DNA of 64,000 nt from Rhodobacterales bacterium HTCC2255 (GTDB lineage: Bacteria; Pseudomonadota; Alphaproteobacteria; Rhodobacterales; Rhodobacteraceae): the NCBI GenBank assembly GCA_000153745.1, contig DS022282.1:1064517-1128516 (forward strand), given 5' to 3'. Below are positions 38,098 to 48,100 of the stretch, in pieces; within the stretch, counting starts at the first letter, position 1; the number at the start of each line of letters is the position of its first letter. The position numbers were made by a program, and so were the translations under genes. Under the pieces are notes generated by a model. It saw nothing but the letters and a program-made list of their open reading frames with translations. It searched no databases and was not told where the DNA came from.

Positions 38098-38126
38098 AGA
38101 AAAGGCAATATATCATCACCTTTTCT
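38098..38126. terminator. Bidirectional terminator between SDR and DUF1013 genes
   Basis: AGAAAAGG pairs with CCTTTTCT (8 bp, 13-base loop). It has T/A runs on both sides and is placed between two convergent genes. Confidence 0.65.
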
Positions 38127-38145
38127 ACAAGTCGATTATATGAAT

Positions 38146-38871
38146 TTATTCATCAATTTTTTTGAAAACATTATCAACATTGATTTCAGGTTCATCTTTT
38201 TCTTCTTCAACTGCATCAGAACCAAAGGTAAAGTTTTCCAACCCACCAATAGAAGATGGAATTTTAGGCTCTGTATCCATTGATAAAGATTGCTCTGTAG
38301 AAACTAATTTGCTTCGTTCTTCATCAGATATTGCAACACCATCTTTAGCAGCTTTTTTAGCAGCTTTCTGGACGGCAGCATCCAATTCTAATTGTTTACA
38401 AAGGCCTAAAGCTACAGGATCTATTGGTTGAATATTAGCAATATTCCAATGAGATCTGTCACGCAACGCTTGAATAGTTGGCTTAGTAGTTCCAACTAAT
38501 TTTGAAATTTGACCATCAGTCAACTCTGGATGAAATTTAACTAACCACAGGATTGATGCAGGTCGATCTTGTCGTTTAGACAATGGTGTATATCGCGGGC
38601 CACGGCGTTTTTCTTCACCATCAGCTGCAGCATTGTACATTAATTCCATTTTATAAATTGGGGACTGTTCAGCTTTTTGGATTTCATCAGCCGTCAATTG
38701 TTTATTTGCAATTGGATCAAACCCTTTTATACCTTGACCAACTTCGCCATCAGCAATGCCGTTTACTTCTAATTCATGTAAACCACAGAAATCAGCAATC
38801 TGCTTAAAGGTTAGTGTCGTGTTGTCTACAAGCCAAACTGCAGTCGCTTTAGCCATAATTGGTAGTGCCAT
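38146..38871 (-). CDS. DUF1013 family protein (TrcR-type cell-cycle regulator)
   Basis: An alphaproteobacteria-specific protein of 241 residues. The N-terminal part MAKATAVWLVDNTTLTFKQI and the middle KFHPELTDGQISKLVGTTKP look like helix-turn-helix elements. The C-terminus is charged and acidic. Members of DUF1013 are described as TrcR, a conserved cell-cycle transcription regulator that associates with RNA polymerase. An AAAGGA ribosome site precedes the ATG. No operon partner. Confidence 0.88.
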   Translation of the reverse strand: MALPIMAKATAVWLVDNTTLTFKQIADFCGLHELEVNGIADGEVGQGIKGFDPIANKQLTADEIQKAEQSPIYKMELMYNAAADGEEKRRGPRYTPLSKRQDRPASILWLVKFHPELTDGQISKLVGTTKPTIQALRDRSHWNIANIQPIDPVALGLCKQLELDAAVQKAAKKAAKDGVAISDEERSKLVSTEQSLSMDTEPKIPSSIGGLENFTFGSDAVEEEKDEPEINVDNVFKKIDE

Positions 38872-39049
38872 ATTATATTCCTTTCACATAAATCTTTCCC
38901 GACCGAATAATCGGCGACAAGCTATTTTAGCCTGTAAATTTCCGTAACTTGAGGGGAGAATTTATAGTGTGTATATATGTAAATTATTGAAAGTAAAAGC
39001 CCCTCTTTAAAAAATCAAAACAGAATATGTGTGGAAATAAATATTTGTT

Positions 39050-39913
39050 CTAAGAATATTTTGATAAAGCAAAATCCCAATAGAGTTCGCGGGCGTGGTT
39101 TGATAATTTTGTACTTTTCATTTCTTTGTCTTCAAACCTTTGCACCGGCATAACTTTAGCAATATTTCCTGTACAAAAAATTTCATCTGCATCTTTAAAG
39201 TCTTTAATAATCATAGGCAATTCATGTACCTTAATACCATCAGCTTTTAATAATTTAATAATTCTTTGCCGATTTAATCCATTTAAAAAAGTCCCATTTG
39301 GTATTGGAGTAAATACTTCACCATCTTTTACTGTAAACACATTTGTTGATGCAGTTTCGGCAACATAATTATCTATATCTAGTGATAGCGCATTATTAAA
39401 TCCTCTTGCTCGTGCATCAGCCATAATTCTTCCATTATTAGCATATAATGAACCCGCTTTTGCTGATGTGAGCGCCATATCTTGTCGAGGCCGCCTGAAA
39501 GGTGACGTTGTCAAAGCAAATGACCCAACTTCCGGCATGGGCAGTTCTTCTATACATACTGAAAAACCAGTACTTTCAGGCATGATATCAATAATTCCAG
39601 GTGACCCTTGGTTTGACCACATCATAGGGCGAATATATAAAACTGCGTTTGCTTTAAACATTGCACAACCTTCTTCACAAATATTAAAGATATTTTCCGC
39701 ACTGACTGGAGGCGTCATTCCAAATGCTTCTGCAGAATATATAATCCTTTGACAATTAAGCATCATATCAGGCCTAACCCCCTCAAACTGACGCGCACCA
39801 TCAAATACTGTAGATCCAAGCCAAGCAGCGTGATCAGCTGCTCCGATTATTGGAGTATTACCCTCTAACCATTGATTATTATACCATGTTAATATTTTAC
39901 CACCTAGCGCCAC
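39050..39913 (-). CDS. ilvE: Branched-chain amino acid aminotransferase (class IV PLP enzyme)
   Basis: Transfers amino groups between branched-chain amino acids and 2-oxoglutarate. The product is 287 residues from a GTG at 39913 with AGGAG upstream. The PLP lysine is Lys152 in LTSAKAGSLYANN. NVAETAS-type text (VAETASTNVFTVKDGEVFTP) binds the phosphate. Length and pattern match the Rhodobacteraceae enzyme. Other class IV activities (D-amino acid transaminase) cannot be excluded by eye. Confidence 0.88.
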   Translation of the reverse strand: MALGGKILTWYNNQWLEGNTPIIGAADHAAWLGSTVFDGARQFEGVRPDMMLNCQRIIYSAEAFGMTPPVSAENIFNICEEGCAMFKANAVLYIRPMMWSNQGSPGIIDIMPESTGFSVCIEELPMPEVGSFALTTSPFRRPRQDMALTSAKAGSLYANNGRIMADARARGFNNALSLDIDNYVAETASTNVFTVKDGEVFTPIPNGTFLNGLNRQRIIKLLKADGIKVHELPMIIKDFKDADEIFCTGNIAKVMPVQRFEDKEMKSTKLSNHARELYWDFALSKYS

Positions 39914-40021
39914 AATTATCTCCTGTTTTTTTAGAGCTATCTTTATTATGTAAAATTATCAATAACGGTTTGAACTACCAATTACATAAAAAAGCACCAA
40001 AGAAATTGAGAGAGTATTTAA

Positions 40022-40255
40022 ATGTTTAAGAAAAAAATAATCAATGTTTGTGAATTTACAGGTTCGGTTTTAGCAATGGTATATGCACTTTTAATTGCAT
40101 CAAATACTGGAAACGAAATTTTAGGTTTTAGCTTATTACTAATATCAGCAATTCTTTTTGCAATATGGGGCTACATGGATAAACGTTGGGCTTTTTTTGC
40201 TTTGCAATTTTTTTATGCATCATCAGCTTTAATAGGCCTATTTAGATGGGCTTAG
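40022..40255 (+). CDS. Small membrane protein, unknown function
   Basis: A 77-residue hydrophobic protein with about three predicted membrane helices (near 14-29, 35-52 and 56-76) and a basic N-terminus (MFKKKIINVCEF). I do not recognise a family. Its coding pattern and position between two well-defined genes suggest it is real. A GAGAG lies about 12 bases before the ATG. The stop interlocks with the COQ9 stop (shared TTAG). Confidence 0.65.
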   Translation: MFKKKIINVCEFTGSVLAMVYALLIASNTGNEILGFSLLLISAILFAIWGYMDKRWAFFALQFFYASSALIGLFRWA

Positions 40256-40950
40256 CCTTTATATCCAGGAAACCCAGATTTATGTTCATTAGAAGGCTTT
40301 TGCAATAAATCAAAAAAACTGAATACACTCTGTCCAAAAGATGTTTTCTTAATTTTTGCTTTTGCTTTTTCTATCTCCATTACATTTTGTATACGTCTAT
40401 TTAAAAAATTCCATGTATCGATTGCTTCATCACTATCATCACAAAGCCAAAATAATACTGTAGCCGAATAAACTGCACTTAATGTAGTGCGTTTTGTATA
40501 CCAATTACTATCAGTAGATTTATCACCAAGTGTATTCCAAATTTTGTCTGAAGTTTTCCAAATCAGTTGACCCCCTTCATTAATGTTTTGGGGCAAAGCA
40601 AATAATGACATACCTTTTCGAACTGCTCCTTTATGAGTATTAGAAGCCTGAATGCGTAATTTTATTAACTGCATTACTTTTTCAGAATATTTCAATTCTG
40701 TAAAATTTTCTTGCTTATAACCGAGCATCATCAGCTCATCGCCCTTTTTATGGAACGCAACAGCCAAATCAATTGCACCACGAGGAGCAATTTGATGAAC
40801 CAAACTAATATCAACGCCTGAATCAATTACTGCCTGTTCAAAAGCCCCCGAAGACCATCCATCAAACTCAACATTAGGTAAAATAGAAGCCAATAATAAA
40901 TCTTTAGCTACTTTAATGTGATCATCTTCCGTTTTCTTACTTCTTACCAC
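40252..40950 (-). CDS. COQ9-family ubiquinone biosynthesis protein
   Basis: Lipid-binding TetR-fold protein that in mitochondria presents intermediates to the COQ7 hydroxylase. The product is 232 residues from a GTG at 40950. The conserved core FDGWSSGAFEQAV, IAPRGAIDLAVAFHKKGDE and the C-terminal WLCDDSDEAIDTWNFLNRRI are typical of alphaproteobacterial COQ9. It fits with ubiA, ispB and ETF-QO elsewhere in the window. Divergent from rpsU. Confidence 0.93.
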   Translation of the reverse strand: MVRSKKTEDDHIKVAKDLLLASILPNVEFDGWSSGAFEQAVIDSGVDISLVHQIAPRGAIDLAVAFHKKGDELMMLGYKQENFTELKYSEKVMQLIKLRIQASNTHKGAVRKGMSLFALPQNINEGGQLIWKTSDKIWNTLGDKSTDSNWYTKRTTLSAVYSATVLFWLCDDSDEAIDTWNFLNRRIQNVMEIEKAKAKIKKTSFGQSVFSFFDLLQKPSNEHKSGFPGYKG

Positions 40951-41030
40951 GGTTCACTCCGACGCTGGACAAGTTATATTCTCCCTGTTATATGCCAATT
41001 TCCTGCAATTCTGCAACTCTAACTCTAGAA

Positions 41031-41045
41031 AGGTGGTGACACCAC
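41031..41045 (+). promoter_or_regulatory. SD-sequestering hairpin at rpsU
   Basis: The Shine-Dalgarno AGGTGG (41031-41036) sits in a hairpin GTGGT-GAC-ACCAC (41033-41045) that ends on the base before the rpsU ATG. It could limit initiation until opened. Confidence 0.5.
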
Positions 41046-41252
41046 ATGCAGGTATCAGTTCGTGATAACAACGTTGATCAAGCGCTTCGTGCGTTAAAGA
41101 AAAAATTGCAACGCGAAGGCGTTTTTCGTGAAATGAAGCTAAAGCAACATTTTGAAAAACCTTCGATTCGCAAAGCCCGTGAAAAAACGGAATCTATTCG
41201 TCGTGCACGCAAACTAGCGCGTAAGAAATTACAACGCGAAGGTATGTTATAA
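41046..41252 (+). CDS. rpsU: 30S ribosomal protein S21
   Basis: Small basic protein that helps the 30S subunit engage mRNA. The product is 68 residues. [30 protein letters not shown] is family-typical (read as the N-terminal half), followed by a very basic helix. It is monocistronic, with a clear terminator downstream. Confidence 0.95.
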   Translation: MQVSVRDNNVDQALRALKKKLQREGVFREMKLKQHFEKPSIRKAREKTESIRRARKLARKKLQREGML

Positions 41253-41285
41253 ACTTAATAAGTTTTAACTTTACAATATATGATT

Positions 41286-41314
41286 AAAAACCCCAGCTTA
41301 GGTTGGGGTTTTTT
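41286..41314 (+). terminator. Terminator after rpsU
   Basis: AACCCCA pairs with TGGGGTT (extended by flanking A and T runs, 8-base loop), ending in TTTTTT. Confidence 0.9.
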
Positions 41315-41339
41315 ATATCATGACAAAATATTTTAGATT

Positions 41340-41477
41340 TTAAGAATTAAAAATAGCCATAAAAATAAGTATAGCGATAGAAATACAAGAAATACGTATA
41401 GACCATCGGATAAATCCATCAAATGCATGTTCTTGTGAAGATACATCCATTTCGCCGTGTTTGTGTTGTTTTGCCAT
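41340..41477 (-). CDS. aa3-type cytochrome c oxidase subunit IV
   Basis: A 45-residue protein missed by length cut-offs. It begins MAKQHKHGEMDVSSQEHAFD and continues FDGFIRWSIR into one membrane helix ending MAIFNS. This histidine-rich head, the tQExxFxGFIrW motif and a single C-terminal span match the small subunit IV of alphaproteobacterial aa3 oxidases (Paracoccus/Rhodobacter type), where it packs against the core subunits. The other cox genes are not nearby, as is usual for this subunit. Confidence 0.88.
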   Translation of the reverse strand: MAKQHKHGEMDVSSQEHAFDGFIRWSIRISCISIAILIFMAIFNS

Positions 41478-41580
41478 AGGATAGCCCTTTATATATATTT
41501 ATTATCATATCTCATAAAATAATTCTTTTGCAAAGAGTGAAAATTAATATCAACAATTAGTATTTTTCCCCCTTTATAAA

Positions 41581-42606
41581 TCAAACAAACCAAATCCAAA
41601 CGTTGTGTTCATTCATTCTTCGGTTAATCTTACCGGCTATGAAAAGATGATTTAAATGCGCAACAGCTTCAACCAAAGCCAAACCATATTCTTCTTTGCC
41701 AATTTTTCGTTTATATAAAATTTCAAAACATCCGACTGCAGTTCTTGGCGTTTTCAAATGTTCTATTAATCTTGGCAACGCGTTATTATGGTTGTCAATT
41801 AGTTGTTGTAATCGTGTGGGCAATCCTACAAATGGTAATTTATGTCCAGGGAGTACAAAATGTTCATCTTTGGCTATCAATTTAAATTTTTCACATGTCT
41901 CAATCCAGTCACTTAAAGGATCGGCTAATGGTTCGGTTGGATAGACTCCAATATTGGAAGAAATACCAGGCAAAACTTGGTCACCCGCAATTACTATATT
42001 ATCGTTCATACTCCATAAAGTAACATGTTCTGGAGCATGCCCATCTCCAGTTCTTACATGCCATTTTCTAGTACCAATTTTTATTATATCCCCGTCTTTT
42101 ATACGGGTATATCCAGATGGCATAGGATAACAAACATCAGAAAAATTTCGTGGGCCACGGGACAGCCAATATGAATATATATCTTCGTCAATACCTGTGC
42201 TTATATAAAAATCCAAAACTTCTTTTGGCCATTCTTTTTGTTTGTCTAATATCATCATTCTCCCATACATCCAGGCAGTACGGCTGGAAACAAGTTCAGA
42301 ATTTAACTTAGTTTGAAACCAGCCAGCCATTCCAATGTGGTCTGGATGATGATGTGTAAGTAGAACACGCGTAATAGCAGCACCTTTTAATGGGCCTGAC
42401 AATAACAATTCCCAAATACTTTGACTTCGTTTTGAAAAATAGCCTGTGTCAATTACACACCAACCGTCTCCATCACGTATTGCGTAAATATTAACATGAT
42501 CTAATGCCATCGGTAGCGGTAAACGCATCCACAATATATCCTCAGCAACCTCAATTGCAGAACCTTCAGTTGGTGGGTTTTCAAAAGGGAAACTGATTGG
42601 TATCAT
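41581..42606 (-). CDS. Metallo-beta-lactamase-fold hydrolase
   Basis: A 341-residue member of the glyoxalase-II/LACTB2-like group. The dinuclear metal motif HxHxDH reads HHHPDH at residues 85-90 (THHHPDHIGMAG). Further ligands are expected in GDGHAPEHV (His) and VIAGDQVL (Asp). A C-terminal winged-helix-like extension (about 270-341) follows, as in LACTB2-type enzymes. Substrate unknown; thioester or RNA hydrolysis are both possible in this group. No operon partner. Confidence 0.85.
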   Translation of the reverse strand: MIPISFPFENPPTEGSAIEVAEDILWMRLPLPMALDHVNIYAIRDGDGWCVIDTGYFSKRSQSIWELLLSGPLKGAAITRVLLTHHHPDHIGMAGWFQTKLNSELVSSRTAWMYGRMMILDKQKEWPKEVLDFYISTGIDEDIYSYWLSRGPRNFSDVCYPMPSGYTRIKDGDIIKIGTRKWHVRTGDGHAPEHVTLWSMNDNIVIAGDQVLPGISSNIGVYPTEPLADPLSDWIETCEKFKLIAKDEHFVLPGHKLPFVGLPTRLQQLIDNHNNALPRLIEHLKTPRTAVGCFEILYKRKIGKEEYGLALVEAVAHLNHLFIAGKINRRMNEHNVWIWFV

Positions 42607-42706
42607 TTTTTACTCACATTCTTTTTGCATCCTTTAGGATAACACTGTATCAGATCTGGCTAACAGAGCACGAAAGAAATGCAAGGTTAACCAAACGGTA
42701 AAAATA

Positions 42707-43663
42707 ATGGATACCAAATTATTAAAAATTAATTCAGATGGATATGCTTATGCATCTGAAATCTTAAAAAGTGGTGGCCTCGTAGCGTTTCCTACAGAAA
42801 CGGTTTACGGCTTGGGAGCTAATGCGCTCAATAGTGATGCAGTGGCAGAAATATATACTGCTAAAAAGCGTCCCAATTTCAACCCACTTATTGTGCATGT
42901 TCTAAATTTAGAAACAGCGCAAAAATTTGCAGTTTTCAATAAAGACACTCTTCTTCTAGCAAATAAATTCTGGCCAGGGCCCCTCACAGTAGTTGCACCA
43001 ATTAAAAATAAAACAAATTTATCCAGACTCATAACTGCTGGTTTAGACACAGTTGCAATACGAGTACCAGCTCACCCAGTTGCACGCAAACTTCTTGAAA
43101 CTTTCAATGGACCAATCGCAGCACCTTCTGCAAATCCTTCTGGATCAATCAGCTCTACAAGTGCAGCCCACGTAAAAAGTGGGTTAGGTGGGCGGATCCA
43201 AGCGATTCTAAATGGTGGAAAATGTGATGTGGGGTTAGAATCTACAATAATTTTGTCTAATAATGGACAATGCAATATATTACGTTCCGGAGGAATCTCT
43301 GAGAAGGAAATCGAGGAAGTTTTAGGCTACAAAATATCACTAAATCAAAACTCCGATACACTAATTTCACCTGGTCAGTTATCTTCTCATTATGCACCTA
43401 ATGCTAATCTAAGAATGAATGCAATAAAAGCCGATGAAGATGAGTACATGATAGGCTTTGGAGATGTTGTTGGGCAATTAAATTTATCATCTCAAGGGAA
43501 TTTGATAGAAGCTGCTACCAACCTTTTTGCTTATCTTCATATGGCAGATGAGGATGCAATCACTCTTGGAAAAACAAAAATTGCGATTGCAAAAATCCCA
43601 ATGCATGGTCTTGGAGTTGCAATAAATGATCGGCTTACAAGAGCGAGCACTCCAAAGAGCTAA
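42707..43663 (+). CDS. L-threonylcarbamoyladenylate synthase, Sua5 type
   Basis: Makes the TC-AMP intermediate of the universal tRNA t6A37 modification. The product is 318 residues: a YrdC domain (about 10-200, with GGLVAFPTETVYGLGANA and PSANPSGSISSTSA) plus the C-terminal Sua5 domain (about 215-318, beginning ISPGQLSSHYAPNA), joined by the typical linker. It is thus Sua5-like rather than short TsaC. The stop interlocks with the yqgE stop (shared CTAA). Confidence 0.94.
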   Translation: MDTKLLKINSDGYAYASEILKSGGLVAFPTETVYGLGANALNSDAVAEIYTAKKRPNFNPLIVHVLNLETAQKFAVFNKDTLLLANKFWPGPLTVVAPIKNKTNLSRLITAGLDTVAIRVPAHPVARKLLETFNGPIAAPSANPSGSISSTSAAHVKSGLGGRIQAILNGGKCDVGLESTIILSNNGQCNILRSGGISEKEIEEVLGYKISLNQNSDTLISPGQLSSHYAPNANLRMNAIKADEDEYMIGFGDVVGQLNLSSQGNLIEAATNLFAYLHMADEDAITLGKTKIAIAKIPMHGLGVAINDRLTRASTPKS

Positions 43664-44226
43664 GCAGTTCCACCCATTGTAGACAACATACCAGATTCTA
43701 TTCCAATTGCCCTCAAAGCAACATCCCACTTTTCCTCATCGTGAATAGTGAATAAAAATTCATCTGGTGTTTCACAAATTAACCAACCATTTGCTTGAAT
43801 TTCTGCCTCTAATTGCCCGGGCCCCCAACCTGAATATCCCAGAGACAATAGATAATTACTAGGACCTTTGCCTTTTGATATATCTTCTAATATTTCTAAG
43901 GATGCTGTCATGCTAATTCTATCTGTCACATTTAGACTAGAGTCTTTTGCAACGTAATCACTACTATGCAGAATAAAACCTCTACCGTGCTCAACTGGCC
44001 CCCCTATATGGACAGTTTCTGAGGATATCAGACCTACAGGCGCAATTGATAATTGTTTGAATAAATCACTTAATTTTAAATCAATCGAGGGTTTATTTAC
44101 AATTATACCCATTGCGCCGTCTTCCGAATGTGAACACATATAAATAACCGATTTATCAAAGTTTTGATCACCTATTCCAGGCATGGCTATTAGTAACTTT
44201 CCATCAAGATCAATTTTTTCATTCAT
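43660..44226 (-). CDS. yqgE: YqgE/AlgH family protein
   Basis: A 188-residue protein of the UPF0301/AlgH family (DGKLLIAMPGIGDQNFDKSV, GAMGIIVNKP, HIGGPVEHGRGFILHS, LGYSGWGPGQLEAEI). The family has a defined fold but no settled biochemical role. Converges on the Sua5 gene with a 4-base overlap and is divergent from the DsbD-N-domain gene. Confidence 0.94.
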   Translation of the reverse strand: MNEKIDLDGKLLIAMPGIGDQNFDKSVIYMCSHSEDGAMGIIVNKPSIDLKLSDLFKQLSIAPVGLISSETVHIGGPVEHGRGFILHSSDYVAKDSSLNVTDRISMTASLEILEDISKGKGPSNYLLSLGYSGWGPGQLEAEIQANGWLICETPDEFLFTIHDEEKWDVALRAIGIESGMLSTMGGTA

Positions 44227-44338
44227 TTAATAAATTTGTCTTTATGTGGCAGAAAAGACAATAGCATTTATACAAATTATTATTATTCAATATTATTTGT
44301 TACTTTCAATTATACCATTAATGCTTATTTTTAATAGA

Positions 44339-45145
44339 ATGAAAAAATTAATGATTCTTCTAATTCTACTTTTTAATACATCTGGAAGTAGTGCATATTC
44401 ACAATCCCCAATTATAGGATTAAAATCTGTGGATATTATTCGTGGGTGGCGCCAAAGTAATGATGTCCATATTGCTGCAATCAATATCAGTATGGAAAAG
44501 GGTTGGAAAACCTATTGGCGAGTGCCAGGTGTTGGTGGAATACCTCCATTATTTGACTGGGATAAATCAAAAAATATTAAAAGTATTTCTAAAATCTGGC
44601 CAACACCTAATATTTACAACGAATATGGCTTGCGGACAATTGGATACAAAGAAGAATTCATACTCCCCATTAAAATAAAGCCAATAGATCAAAAAAAACC
44701 AATATACCTTGAAGCTACAATAGATTTTGGGATTTGCGCTGACGTTTGCATTCCAATCCAAACAACGGTTGAAGCAGAACTTCCAGTACGAACCTCTATT
44801 GGCAAAAATAGAATATTAGAGGTTTTAGATCGTGCAATTATCTCAGGGAGTGAAAGTCCCATAAAAGTTATCACCTGTGATATTATTCCATTGAAAGATG
44901 GCTTTGAAGTCAAAGCCACACTCGAGAATATAGCCTCTTTTAATGAAAATACTTTTGGAGTTATAGAATATCCAGAAAAACCAAATAGCTGGATTAGTCA
45001 AAAAACCAGTTTAGTTTCCGGCAATCAACTTGAAGTTATTGCTACACTATATCTTGATGGAACATATTTTGTAGATCGTAGCAATCTAAATTTAACAGTT
45101 TTTTCTTCAAATAAAGCATTCGAATTTGATGGTTGCTTGTCTTAA
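44339..45145 (+). CDS. Exported protein with DsbD N-terminal-type domain
   Basis: From the ATG at 44339 (MKKLMILLILLFNTSG) the product is 268 residues with a clear signal peptide. An upstream in-frame ATG at 44246 would bury it. The mature region resembles the immunoglobulin-like N-terminal domain of the DsbD reductase: MEKGWKTYWRVPGVGGIPP and FGICADVCIP with the cysteine pair. The membrane and thioredoxin parts of DsbD are absent, so it is a stand-alone periplasmic domain, a form I recall from Rhodobacteraceae. Partner unknown. Confidence 0.8.
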   Translation: MKKLMILLILLFNTSGSSAYSQSPIIGLKSVDIIRGWRQSNDVHIAAINISMEKGWKTYWRVPGVGGIPPLFDWDKSKNIKSISKIWPTPNIYNEYGLRTIGYKEEFILPIKIKPIDQKKPIYLEATIDFGICADVCIPIQTTVEAELPVRTSIGKNRILEVLDRAIISGSESPIKVITCDIIPLKDGFEVKATLENIASFNENTFGVIEYPEKPNSWISQKTSLVSGNQLEVIATLYLDGTYFVDRSNLNLTVFSSNKAFEFDGCLS

Positions 45146-48100
45146 AATTGCTTATTTCGCACCAAGAAAGAAATAATGTAGGTAAGTACTAATACAAGAA
45201 ACAATCCGATTAAAAACACTATTGATGAACTTAATAATACATCAAAATTATTGCCCATTAACAACAAAACCAACGGTGAAACTTTTTGAGTTAATGCAAG
45301 TGGAATTAGGGTTAACCCTAAAACAGAAAAAGAACCTACTACAGATGAAATTAGTAAAATTTTTGATTTTTTCGGTACGTTTCCTCCTAAAATACCCCTC
45401 CTTAAAGATGTAAATAATCTTCCAAAATCTTTTTGCATGATTACCAAAGATGGAACAATTAGGAGAACCAAAAACATTCCAAATCCTAGCCCAAAAGATA
45501 AGGTTATAATAGTAGGTTTTAAAAACTGCGCAGCTGCTGACTTTTCAAATAGTAAAGGAGCAAGTCCCAACACAGTAGTTAGTGTTGTTAATAAAACAGG
45601 CCTAAATCTATCACAACAAGCATCAACGATAGCAGGAACAAGCCCACGTTTCTCAGAATATTCATCGATTGTAGTCACAAGGACAATTGAGTCATTAATT
45701 ATGATCCCACTCATTCCAATCATTCCAACTATACTAAACATTGATAATGGAATTTCCATTACCCAATGACCGAATATCATTCCAATTGCTCCAAACGGAA
45801 TAACAGCCATAACTATTATTGGACGCATCCAACTTGAAAAAATCCATGTTAGTGCAAGGTATATACCCAACAAACAGAGCATATAACCAACAAGGGCATC
45901 AGAAAAAAATTCTTTCTCTTGTTCAGCAAGGCCCGATAATCTAAATTCAATACCAAAATCTTTTGCAATATTGGGAAGCACATCACTCTCTAAAAGGTTT
46001 ACAATTTCTTCTGCTCGTTTTGGATCATCTTCAGGGATATTACCTGTAACCGAAGTAAGTCTTAATCCATTTTCACGCAATATTTCAGAAAAACCCATGG
46101 TTCTGTTAACTGTAACTATATCTGCCAATGGAACAAAATTACCTGCTCTTGATAGTAAGCGAGTGCGGTCTAAAAAATCAGCGGAAATTTCTGATTCAGG
46201 GAACCTTACAATAACTTCAGATGTTCTTGTTCCAATTGGGAAACTTGCAGCTTCAATTCCGTTTAATCTGTTGCGTAATTCACGCCCAATATCATCAATA
46301 GTAAATCCAAGTGCATGGCCTTGTGGCGTAAGTTCTAAAATTAATTCCTCTTTTCCATATGGCAAGTCATCCTCTACGGATGTTACTTCTGGAAATCTAA
46401 GAGAGATATCAGTTTTTAATTTTTCTGCTGCTGCTTTAAGAATATAACTATCTGTTCCAATAAGCTGTACATCTAGACTATCACCACCAGGTCCAAACCC
46501 CCAGCCTCGAAAACTAATTGTTTCTAATAATGGATGCTTCTGTATGGCATCCTGTAGCTCTCCAATAAAAGCAAAGTATGAGTAAGGTCGAGCATCTGCA
46601 TCAATCAGCTCAATAGCTACTGATCCTTTAAGATCATTATCTTTGTTTGCAATTCCAGATATTCCACGGCCCGTATTTCCACCAACTTCAGTCATTGAAA
46701 AAGTAACTGGACTAGTACCATATTTTTCTTCGAATGCTTTTGCGGTGTTGTCTACTGCGCGTTGCAATTCATCAACCATTGCCTTGGTATCAGACCTAGA
46801 TGCACCATCTAACATTGCTATATTACCTGATAATGATCCACGCTCTGGCGCATTGAAAAAACGGAAATTCACCTGGCCAGATGTAAATAATGCAACATTC
46901 AGCATTAATAATAAAACCGCGCCAGCAAATACAGGATATCTGAATATTAATACAAATTTAATTATTTTTCGGAATATATTTTTTTTGAACCAATCAAAAC
47001 CACGATTAAAATGATAGCTTGGAATATCATACCATTTAACAGTTCCGTTTACTGTTAGTGAATGACTCATATGATTAGGCAAAATCAGGAAGCACTCAAC
47101 TAATGATGCAATCAAAACTGCTATAACTGTAAAAGGTATATCTGATAGTAAGCTACCAAACCTTCCACCGATTAAAGTTAATCCCCAAAAAGCCAGTATT
47201 GTTGTAATTGTTGCTGAAAAGACGGGAGGAGCCATTCTGCTAGCAGCATTCTCTGCAGCCACAACTGGACTTTCACCCATATTTCTTGCCCGGAAATCTG
47301 CATGTTCACCCACAACAATTGCATCATCAACAACAATTCCCAGTGTAATTATTAATCCAAAAAGGGATATTAAATTCAGCGTTAATCCAGCAGCATACAT
47401 AATTGCAACTGCAGCGAACATTGCTGCTGGAATACCTGCTGCTACCCAAAAAGCCGTCCGAGCGGATAGGAATAAAAATAGCAATCCAATGACCAGGCCC
47501 AACCCCATCAAGCCATTTTGAATCAATATGCTTAATCGATCTTGAATTGCCTGAGCACGAGTACGAATGAGATCTATTTTTACATCTTTGGGTAAAGACA
47601 ATTCCATTTCATCGGCAACACTCTGAACTATGGCTTGTACACCAATTGCATCACCTTTATCAGATCTATCAACTCGAACAGATACTGCAGGATTTCCTTT
47701 AACGTAATATGACCTTTTAGCATCTGTAGCAGATACCGAAATATTAGCTACATCACCAACTAATAGTTTTGAACCATCTTCTTTTGATCTTATTATTATA
47801 TTTTCAATTTCGTCAGCGCTTCTTTTTGCTATACCGGTTCTAACTCGGGCCGATCCCCCAGCAACATCACCTGCAGGATCAGCTTCTGCTTCTTGACTTA
47901 TTGCATTTGCAATATCTGATAATGATACTTTATTTTGTATCAGGCTAGACTCGCTAACTTCTACTGATATTTCTGGTGCAGACACGCCGCGTATTGTTAC
48001 ACGAGTTACCCCTTTTGAAAATAATCGTGCTGTTAATTCATCCGCAAAACGAGACAATTGATCTGCAGAAACAGGGCCAGATATGATAACGTCTGTAACA

